Shown here: in pieces, positions 9,426 to 20,200 of the stretch
Position numbering within the stretch: position 1 is the stretch's first letter
How the letters are laid out: every line of letters starts with the position of its first letter
DNA from: Axinella damicornis
Lineage: Eukaryota; Porifera; Demospongiae; Axinellida; Axinellidae
Assembly: GCA_963931865.1 (NCBI GenBank)
Contig: OZ007509.1
Location: 881,978-945,977 of the forward strand
Direction of reading: 5' to 3'
Length of the DNA: 64,000 nt
The notes under the pieces: generated by a model
What the model saw: only the letters and a program-made list of their open reading frames with translations
Database searches by the model: none
Told to the model about the DNA's origin: nothing
Position numbers and translations under genes: made by a program

Positions 9426-12400
9426 ATGCAGCCTTCACGCATACAGTGTTGTACACCACTGGGCCTCACTGCCGTGGTACTCTGCAGCTACTGGATGGTA
9501 CTAGCTGGAGGACAGACTTGCCCTCTCTCAGGTAACGTCATGTGTTTCCTGTAATGGCAACCACCTTTATATATCAGCACAACCTCAAAACATGCGTACT
9601 GTTGTGGGTCATATTTATTCCATACAGCTGTTCAATTTCATATTTCCATGCTTCACTTTCTGGACCTAACTCTAACTGCTTTTTCATACGAGCATGAAAA
9701 TGTTCCACGATTCAATTTTCATGACAACTACATATAGCTACATGCAGTCACCATCATGTGTGTGTATAGTGTCTTAATTTCCAACTCTTTGTGCGCACAT
9801 GATATCATTGCGGACCCTTTTATACTGCAACCACATTCACCATCATCCATGCAGTTGCTGACTATTCACTGCGTACTGTTACTGTGAGTGCTGTGAGGGA
9901 GGATGGCTCAACTCCTGGTGCTAGAGTGACCTGGAGCACAACAGTACCACCTGAGTGTGTGGCATCTGTCACAGTGGAGTTCAGAACTAGTAGCAGTGGG
10001 AGTGTAGTGAGATCCCCTAACAGTACATCAGAGACTGAGGTCATTCAGACTGGTCTCCAGTGTGGTACAACCTACTACATCAGAGTGGTGGTTACTGGAG
10101 TAGACTCACATGGTAACCTGACCAGCGACCAAGTACAAGTCTATTTTGAAGGTAAAGTTCATGTATGAATGACTTGCATGAATAATAGCACTTAACGTGA
10201 TGGGTGTTATGCCATTCAGATATACCAGCCCCAGTCAGAGTGAGAGCTGAAGCTACTGCAGACAGCACAAGTATCCAAGTGTTGTGGGAGTGGTCACGTC
10301 AGAGTGTACTGTTGTGTTTTGACAGTGTTAGAGTTGACTACCAACCTGAGGGAGGCTCTCAGATGATGTACACAGTGGACAGTGCAACAGTAACCAGTGC
10401 CACTTTGTCCAACCTCCAGTGCAACACACAGTACACCATCTGTGTTGTTGTTGTGGGTGGTAGGACTGGTACAAGGAGTCTCACCACAGTGGTGTCTCTA
10501 CCAGCAAGAGGTATTGTAGTACTTCAGCCACAATATTAGTCATACCATATTAGCTACACTTTATCCCCTCCAGCCCCTCCCACTCCCACTGAGGTCACTG
10601 TTCAGCTCATGAATGCCTCAACTGTCAGGGTAGCATGGCAGTGGACTAGTTCAGGTCCAGCTCCCAGCTGCTTCAACACCACCCGTGTGACCTACCATCC
10701 TGAGGGAGGTGGTGAGTCCTCCCTGCAGCTCAGGGACCCAGCAGCAACTGAGACTATCCTCACTGGCCTCCAGTCCAACACATGCTACACCATCACTGTG
10801 GTGGCCACTGCTGGAGAGCACAGGAGGGAGAGTGCAGCAATTGCAGTGTTCCTTCCACTAGTGCTACAAGGTATATATGCATGGTCTGCATGTGAAGCAC
10901 ACTAACCCTAAAGCCTGCTCGAAATGCTATTATTGCAGGTCCACATAATCATTCAGCAGCTGAGCTATTTACATGTCCATTCACTGGTCCCGGACCAACA
11001 CCATCCACTGACCCTGGAACCAGGGCACGGACATCTGTTGACCCTGGACCCAGGCCATCCCCTGACCCTGGTCTGCTGGCAGGAGTTGCTGTATTTGTGA
11101 TTGTGCTGGTGCTTGCAGCAGCCTGCATCTTGGTAGTACTCCTTGTCGTGTGGAGGTAAGACCTTAACCTGTACCTTTGTGAACATGAAGTTGCTGCTGT
11201 GTAATGCACTTGCCTTTCAGAAGAGATAGTCCATCTATTTGGTGTACTGCCATGTATGGCTTTCCTATAGGCAAGGTAGGAAGGGCATGAAGGTCACTGC
11301 AGTGGAATTGCCTGAAATACCAGATACTGACAGCAAAGAGGAACAAGATGCAGCTACAGCTGTTGACAACACCAGCAACGAGAGAGTTCCTAGTAAGTTG
11401 AATGTACTGGGTATATGGCATCAATTATGGTCAGTTAGCTACATTCATGAGCACAAGAGGCTAAACATACCCCAGTGTGAAAGACACATAGATCTATTTA
11501 GAGGATGAGCTATGGCTGCAATGTGTGCACATTATAGGCAGAGATACACCACACACACGTGCAAACCATGCACGCAAAGTCAGAACTTCAGTGGCAGAGA
11601 ATGGAGGCCTTTTCTGCCACATTTGACTTCACATGCAGGCACCATCTCAGGACTAACAAATTCTCCTCCTGGGTTTTACGTACTTGCACCCCAAGTGCAA
11701 AACTCTGCAAATATCACTCATTAAATTGCTACTCACATTTGTCATACACGTCAATGCTGCCCTACATATAATGGTTATGTTTATGAGCAGTGTTGCAGTA
11801 ACTAAACTAACAACACCCTCACCCACAGCCTCCCAACCGACCATTGTGGATTACCAGCAGAAGGTGCTGTCTTTGGAGGGGGAGCAGGTCACCCTGACAG
11901 TGAAGGTTGCTGGCAGCCCCACCCCCACTATCACATGGCTCTTCAATGGGAAGAAGGTGAAGGATGACTACTCCACTGAGGTGGGGAAGGATGGATCACT
12001 GACACTCACGTGTGTGGAGCTGAAGCATGCTGGCACCTACACCTTCAGTGTCAGCAACAGTATGGGCAGTGTGGAGGGGTGCACCAAACTGGTCGTCCAC
12101 ACTGAGGATGAGGACTGTACCAGTGCACCCAAAGTTGAGAGCAACCCAGTTGTCAAGGAAACGTTTGGGGAGTATGTTTCCAGCCTTCATGCACACAACA
12201 ATGGTGGCTTCATTGTGCAATACCAGGTAATAAGTTAAGTAGCTCCACATTACGTGTATACACAACACAATACAGTGGACTATCCTCCATTATAGACCTT
12301 GCCCTCTGGGGAAGAAGGCCATCAGGTGACCATAGGCAAAACCTCAGCAAACAGACTCTTGAATCGATTTAGGAACATCACCACTTGTGAGTAATAGTAA

Positions 12401-15400
12401 TAGTGCAGATACCTTCAGTAGCTGTCAGCAATTATAGTCATATATACCCGAGACATCCTGGTAACACAGACACTATACTGTCCAGGTGCATAGTATTAAT
12501 GACTATATATAATTCTGTAGTTATGTAATGAGGTGTAACACAAGTTCCTTCATGAAATTTTCTGGTTACCCTTTTAGATGATGATCATCGTATCGTTCTG
12601 GAGCCCATCACTGGAAGAGTGAATTGTGAACACGAATATATCAACGCCTCCTACATAGATGTAAGACCCTCCACACAATATACAATATGTATATCACTGG
12701 TATAGTGCTACATCTGACACACAGGGCTATTCTCAACACAGGAAGTACATTGCCGCCCAGGGTGAGCTAGTAATCAACCATTGTAGTGGTAGCTATGCAT
12801 TGACACAAACCTTTGCAGGTCCCCTCCCAAACACTGTCACTGACTTCTGGTGGCTAGTGTGGCAGGAGAGGATCCATGTAGTTGCCATGGTAACTAGTGT
12901 TGTGGAGGGGGGACAGCAGAAGTGTGAGCAGTACTGGCCCAGCCAAGGGACCCAGGAGTACGGTCCATTCAAAGTCACCCTCACAGAGCAGCAGGTGTTT
13001 GCAGACTACACCATCCGACAGCTGTATGTTACTGTGAGTGTTGTGGTAACTTTATTGTTGAGTGGCTGTCCTCATTCTTACTTATGTCTAAAGCACTGTG
13101 ACTGAAGATTATGCTACTTGAATTGTTGTAGCAGTGCACTTGTGTAATTGGCGTACTAGCCATGCATATGCCTGCATTGTCTACTCCCACAGTGTGACCA
13201 GGGTGGGAGGACTCCACTGAAGGTGACCCAGTTCCACTTTACTTCCTGGCCAGACCACGGTGTTCCAGAGTATGCTGGGCCAACCCTCAACTACCTCCGT
13301 CGGATGAAGGCCCAGGTGAAGCCCTCAGAGGGATCCATACTGGTGCACTGCAGGTCAGCACAAAATTGAGAATATGTGTTGTATGTCTTTGTGAATGGTG
13401 TGTGCAGGTTGGGTCCAAGACATGAATGGCTCGTCTTGGTGGTGTCTGTCTCCCTGCAGTGCTGGTGTCGGGAGGACTGGCACACTGATTGCCATTGACA
13501 CAGCTCTGGAGCAGGCTGCCCAGGAGGGTGTGGTGGACATCCCAGCTACTGTCACCAAGATGAGGAGGCAGCGCATGAAGATGGTCCAATCACCAGTGAG
13601 AGAAAATGACAGCTGCAAGTGTGTGTTGATAATATGTTTAAGTTCACATCGCTTGGTAACTAAAGAACTTTTGTCTCAGCCTGTTAGCTAGCAGGGTGAA
13701 ACATGCTGTGGACTTTTAATTTACAGAAGTGTGCACATGCAAGTCATGCCTTGAAATCTCAAAACTCTCTCCCCTTGTGACCGAACCAGGAACAGTATGT
13801 GTTCATCCATGATGCTGTCCTGGAGTCCCTCACTTGTGGGGACACACAGATCCCAGCCTCGGGACTGGTTGGTGCCATTGAGAAGCTGAAGCTGAGGGAC
13901 AGCAGTACTGGGAGGACAGGATTTGAGACCCAGTTCAATGTATGTCAAAGTGGCATAGCTAGCTACATATGAACTTGGGCCAGTATTACCTCTTAGTGGA
14001 ATTCCAATTTTCCAGAGGGCAACCACAGTTTCAGAGTGCATATAAACATTTGCTGTTTATCCAGAAAAAAACAACAACAAATGGCTATTAGCTATTGCCA
14101 CATTATCAAGGCCACACCACACTGTTTTTGAGTATACATTTGCGCATGCTGTTTATGCATGGAGGACAAACAGGATGGCTATTAGCTATTAGCTACCATT
14201 AACATTATATCAGGCCCACCACATGGCCCAAGCACTTGATGTTTATGAGGACAAACAGGATGGCTATTAGCTCGACCATTTGCCTGTATCAACAGGTCCT
14301 CAGTCTGGTGACTCCTAAACCTACTGAGGTCATCAGAACCTCCGCCTTCCGCTTCCCTGATGTAAACAGGAGCACAGACTTCCTGCCACGTGAGACAAAA
14401 TATTTGTATTTTGTTTTTGCATAGCTTCAGTTATGGGAGATATCATATTTTAGGGAAGCAAACGTTTTTGAACATGCAGCTGACGTCTGGAGGGTTCCAC
14501 TGAAGGGTGAGAGTAACGACTACATCCATGCCAGCTTTGCACATGTGAGAGCAGCATGACCCGTGTCACTATTTCTACTGAATGCTGAAGATCGTTGTGA
14601 GTAGATGTGCAGCACTTCAGAGCTGACACATACACTGACAGTGATCGTGGCAGTTTGATCCTGTCAGTATACTACAACTTGGCAGTGATATCTTAACTCC
14701 ATTGTTAATTGTTCAATAGTAAACTCCTGTTCAATGCAATATTTAAACAAAATGTCTTTCCTCTTACGTACGTGCACCATCACCATCTAGTCCCTTTTCT
14801 CCATTGCACACACATGCAGGGCTACAAGCAGTACAAAGGGTTTATCATCGCTCAGGCTCCGATGAAGTTCACGTGCCGGGACTTCTGGAAGATGATCTAT
14901 GAGAGGGAGTGTGGGGTGGTCGTGATGCTGTCAGACCTGGTGGAGAATGGAAGGGTAGGACTGACATTGTACCATGAACGTGTAATCTCAGTTACAAATC
15001 TCTGATGGTGAACTGAAGAGGCTATACTTCTCACAGCTAGCCTTCATTTTTGCATGCATGCTGCAAGCGATCAAAATCTTGAGGTGTAAAAGGACTGGGA
15101 ACGAGGCTAATGGTTAGCTGTACCTAAACAAGCTGTGTCACAACACCATATGAGATCTCATGTATAGATAAACTTTCTTACGTCATGCGTTTCTTCCCTG
15201 CAGGAGGTGTGTCACCAGTACTGGCCCACTGGTGACACCAAGGGGGTGCAGAAGTATGGGGAGTTTAATGTATTTGTCCTCCAAGCCACGCAGAAGTATG
15301 GCTTTGTACAGCGCATGCTCAGTATCACCAACCCCAAGGTAAGGGGTGGGCAGATTTGTCTCCAGCTATGTTATAGTGGGTATAACTACCCTGGCTCTGG

Positions 15401-16046
15401 ATCAAAACTCAGCACGTATTCCTCCTGCCTTTGATCTTGCAGTCTGGCCAGGTGCACAAGGTGACCCAGTTCCAGATTTCATGCTGGACCCCTGAGGGTC
15501 TGTGCACCTCCCCCCGTGCCATCATTGACATCATTGAGCAGGTGTTGATGATACAGAGGAGGACCGGAAACAGGCCCATTGTGGTCCACGGCAGGTGAGC
15601 CTGCTTGGTTGGGTCCTTCTCCCGTTTTACACATGTATATATAGATACAGTTGTATATAATTATACAGTAGTGTTCGCAGGTTTGTATCCTGCTGCAATT
15701 TCTGTGTTTGCATGCGTCTCTGTTTCCCTTCCACACACACACACACCACACACTTGCACTGTATGCAGTGACACGGTGAGTCGGTGTGGGGTGTTCTGTT
15801 CCCTGATCAATGCCACTGAATGCTGCAAGACGGAGGGCATTGTGGATGTGTTCCAGGTGGTGAAGGCACTCCGCATCCAGAAACCAGGCAGTGTGCTCAC
15901 TGAGGTAAGCTTGAGCATTGAGATGTGCAGACCGACTGGAATGTGACCCTGGTCTCTGTCTTTCCTTGCAGGAGCAATATCATTTCATATTTGACCTCAT
16001 GCTATTGTTTCTTGATTCATTCAGCATCTACTCCAATTTTAAGTAA
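9426..16046 (+). CDS. receptor B: intact receptor tyrosine phosphatase, 3xFN3-TM-Ig-PTP-pseudoPTP
   Basis: Exons: 9426-9531, 9855-10151, 10220-10510, 10574-10870, 10939-11155, 11271-11392, 11829-12226, 12296-12386, 12578-12660, 12725-12761, 12819-13033, 13193-13353, 13460-13595, 13790-13939, 14296-14389, 14480-14544, 14820-14954, 15204-15338, 15443-15594, 15769-15904, 15972-16046. Phases agree throughout and give 1130 residues. Order: signal peptide (1-29, hydrophobic [15 protein letters not shown]); FN3 at about 36-134, 135-231 and 232-330; Pro/Asp/Gly stalk; TM 376-402; basic RQGRKG stop-transfer; Ig-like I-set 447-535 with Trp480 but Val468 and Phe516 where the disulfide cysteines belong; PTP D1 from about 590, with FTSWPDHG (Asp739) and [10 protein letters not shown] (Cys771); PTP D2 with HGSDTVSR (1059-1066), so no nucleophile. 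D1 should dephosphorylate phosphotyrosine at the inner membrane face; the ligand is unknown. It is the cleanest reference copy for the array. Confidence 0.92.
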
Positions 16047-17029
16047 CTTATTAGCAACCATTGTTCATTGTCTTTTGTAAATTTGACTGCATAGCGTAAA
16101 ACCACTTCATAAGATGTTAAGGCCCCATTATGATTGCCAGGGTTCACCTCACATGGTGTATGAATGAGTGACAAATTCAAATATCGAATTGAAGTTTAAA
16201 ATGTAAGTTCCTATGCGAGGCGTAGCCTTCCTGAGTTAAGCTTAGCTAAGTTGGAAGTTTACGCAGACTCATTTACACAGAAGGTGAGCTGGTGGGTAGC
16301 TACTGTATACCCTTGTGTCACTTGGCAGTACTGCACGGGAGACTGCATGAAACCACTCCATGAGTTGTACTGCACAAGGGTACATGTATTTCCATACTAA
16401 TCCATGCCTTCTTATTACACCCTCTAGTGCCAGGCATATTATGCACTCAATCTAGGGATCATGCAATATGAATGGCATTACTGTGAGCATGTACAAGCAA
16501 ACACACACACTAATTTGAGCACTTAGCAGCAACGTTTCGTACGTGTTATGAATTATTGTCCTTAGTAATTAAGTCAGGAAATGTGTGTCTGTTGCATTGT
16601 ATGCATGTATAGTGCTGAGTGCAGCAAGCAATGCAGTCACTGTGCATACGGGTCTGTTGCATTGTATGCATGGCTCTTACTGCACAGTTATAATTCTAGC
16701 TGAAGTAGTGGATGCTGGAAGCTTCTGCTGTGTGCTTGTAGTGATAAACTCTGTTACATCTCCTGACACCCCATCTCACTCCACACCATGGCCCAATTTC
16801 CAAGTCTATAAGAAATTTGTCTCCCTGGGTGGCCCTTCACCCTCCACAACATGCCCTCCTACTCACGGTGCTTCAACTCCACCTTCTGATTCAGCATTCT
16901 AAAGATAAATCCATGGCATGGGCTCCTCATAGGGGATGCTGTTTGTTTCAAAATTGGAACATGGATTTACTTTCAGCAGAAACTCGTTACCATAATGTGT
17001 ACATATGCGACAAAATAAACCACAAACAG
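16047..17029. other. B-C intergenic spacer
   Basis: Duplicate of the A-B spacer with small indels, including the 3' flank GCATAGCGTAAAACCACTTC and the AAGGTGAGCTGGTGG word near 16281. No gene is seen. Confidence 0.5.
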
Positions 17030-17222
17030 TGTCCGATACTCTTCAACCCTATCTAACCATACCACACTCTACTAATAGCTTGAGAGTGCATAATAACCAT
17101 GCAGTTGGTGGATGCAGCGTTGCCGCCAGTGATCCACATGTTGTAGTAGCTGAGGATTGTGATCGACCAAAGGGCTCCAGAACATCCTGCAAGTCCTAGT
17201 ATAGTGCTGAGTGCAGTAAACA
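17030..17222 (+). promoter_or_regulatory. conserved 5' flank of receptor C, candidate promoter
   Basis: Same block as before B, with TAATAGCTTGAGAGTGCAT and CCTAGTATAGTGCTGAGTGC immediately before the start codon. Conservation is seen; promoter function is inferred. Confidence 0.4.
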
Positions 17223-20200
17223 ATGCAGTCACTATGCATACAGTGCTGTACACCACTGGGCCTCACTGCCATGGTACTCTGCAGCTACTGGATGGTACTA
17301 GCTGGAGGACAGAATTGCTCTCTCTCAGGTAACTTCATGTGTTTCCTGTAATGGCAACCACCTCTGTGTCAGCACAACTGTGTTTTAATACCAGTATTGG
17401 TGTGGGTCATTCCAAGTAGCTAGATGTTCACTTCCATATTTCCATGATTTCTGCAACTCTTCGTACTTGCTTTTCATATGAGCATGAAAATATTCCATGG
17501 TTCATTTGTTTTATGACAACTAGCCACATGCAGTCACCATCATGGGTGTATATAGTGACTTAATTTTCGTGGCGGGAGAGGGTATGGCTTAAACTCTTTG
17601 TGCACACATGATATCACTGCGGACCCAATAGCTATCAGATTCTGATTTTACACTGCAACCATATTCGCCATCATCCGTGCAGCTGCTGACTATTCTGTTA
17701 CTGTGAGAGATGATGGCCCAACTCCTGGTGCTAGAGTGACTTGGAGCACAACAGTACCACCTGAGTGTGTGGCATCTGTCACAGTGGAGTTCAGAAATAG
17801 TAGCAGTGGGAGTGTAGTGAGATCCTACACAACTACCAGTACATCAGAGACTGAGGTCATTCAGACTGGTCTCCAGTGTGCTACAACCTACTACATCAGA
17901 GTGGTGGTTACTGGAGTAGCCTCACTTGGTACAGTGAGCAGCGACCAAGTACAAGTCTATTTTGAAGGTAAACACTCTGTACTGTACAATTGTGTTGTGT
18001 GCATGCAATTAATTGTTACAGCAACTTTTACTGAATGGTGTTATGACAGATATACCAGCCCCAGTCACAGTGAGAGCTGAAGCCACTGCAGACAACACAA
18101 GTATCAGAGTGTTGTGGGTGTGGTCACGTCAGGGTCTGCTCACGTGTCTTGACAGTGTTAGAGTTGACTTCCAACCTGAGGGAGGCTCTCTGATGATGTA
18201 CACAGTGGACAATGCAACAGCAACCAGTGCCACCTTGTCCAACCTCCCGTGCAACACACAGTACACCATCAGTGTTTACGCCAGTGGTGGTACGACTAGT
18301 ACAAGGAGTCTCATCACAGTGGTTTCTCTACCAGCAAGAGGTACTGTTACTGTATACGGCAGCTGATAGACACTTAATTTAGCTACATAGTATACACTTT
18401 GCTATATTCCCCTCCAGCCCCTCCCACTCCCACTAAGGTCACTGCTCAGCTCATGAATGCCTCAAGTGCCAGGTTAACATGGCAGTGGACTAGTTCAGGT
18501 CCAACTCCCAGCTGCTTCAACACCACCCATCCTGAGGGAGGTGGTGAGTCCTCCCTGCAGCTCAGGGACCCAGCAGCAAATGAGACCATCCTCACTGGCC
18601 TCCAGTCCAACACTTGCTACACCATCACTGTGGTGGCCACTGCTGGAGAGCACAGGAGGGAGAGTGTAGCAATGACAGTGTTCTGTCCACTAGTGCAACA
18701 AGGTATATATGGTCTGCATGTGAACATAATTGATCCCTAAACCTGCTCAAAACCCTATCACTGCAGGTCCACATAATCTTTCAGCAGCTGTGCTATTTCC
18801 TACCTCAGTGTATTTGACATCTGGTCCTGGACCAATGCCATCCCCCGACCCTGGAACCAGGCCATGGCCATCTGCTGACCCTGGGGATAGGATATCCCCT
18901 GACCCTGGTCTGCTGGCAGGAGTTGCTGTGATTGTGATTGTGCTGGTGCTTGCAGCAGCCTGCATCGTGGTAGTACTCCTTGTCATGCGGAGGTAAGACC
19001 TTAACATCATTGTGAACATGAAGTTGCTGCCGTACAATGCACATGTCCCTGTTTCCTTAAGTGTAGGTTTTGCCTTTCAGAAGAGGTAGTCCATCTATTT
19101 GGTGTACTGCCATGCATGTATGGCTTTCCTATAGGCAAGGTAGGAAGGGAATGAAGGTCACTGCAGTGGAATTGGCCGACATGACAAATACTGACAGCAA
19201 AGAGCAACAGGATACAGCTGCAGCTGTTGACAACACCAGCAGTGAGAGAGTTCCTAGTAAGTTAAAATGTATATGGCATGTTACATTCATGAGCACAAGA
19301 GGCTAAACATACCCCAAGTGAAGATCTATTCATTGGAAGAGTTATGGCTCCAATGTATGCACATTATAGGCAGAGATACAACATACACTTGCGCAAACCA
19401 TGCAAAGTCAGAACTCTGGTGGCAGAGAATGGAGACCTTTTCTACCACATTTAGCTTCATGGCACCATCCGAGGACCCACAAACTCTCCTGGGTTGATCT
19501 GGGCTTTATGTGCATGGATACACAAGTTATTAGTAATTGCACCCCAAGCGTAATCTCATCACTCATTAAATTGCTACTCTCATTTGTTATGTTTCATACG
19601 CATCAATGCTGCCCAACGTACAATTGTGGTATTGTTTCATACGCAGCAATGCTGCCCAACATACAATGGTGTTGTTTCATACGCAGCAATGCTGCCCTAC
19701 GTACAATGGTATTGTTTCATATGCAGCAATGCTGCCCTACATACAATGGTATTGTTTCATACGCAGTAATGCTGCCTTACATACAATGGTATTGTTTGTA
19801 ATGTTCATCAGCAGTGTCACAATAACTAAATGACCAACACAATAACTAAATGACCAGAGCCTCCCCACCAACCATGAGCCATGTTGCCATTACCAACACA
19901 CCCACGCATGCAGCCTCCCCACCGACCATTGTGGAGTACCAGCAGAAGGTGCTGTCTTTGGAGGGAGAGCAGGTCACCCTGACAGTGAAGGTTGCTGGCA
20001 GCCCCACCCCCACTATCACATGGTTCTTCAATGGGAAGAAGGTGAAGGATGACTACTCCACTGAGGTGGGGAAGGATGGATCACTGACACTCACGTGTGT
20101 GGAGCTGAAGCATGCTGGCACCTACACCTTCAGTGTGAGCAACAGTGTGGGCAGTGTGGAGGGGTGCACCAAACTGGTCGTCCACACTGAGGATGAGGAC

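Noticed and set aside
11221..11270. Alternative acceptor CTTTCAG upstream of the juxtamembrane exon in B-E
   Set aside because: Using it would add about 50 codons with an in-frame stop (ATAG...TAG) or break the phase. The CTATAG acceptor keeps phase 2 and matches the exon of F.
19400..19833. ORFs with repeated QCCPTYNG peptides (also 40183-41171)
   Set aside because: Products of the 40-bp minisatellite in introns before the Ig exon. Open in several frames and not conserved in B or D.
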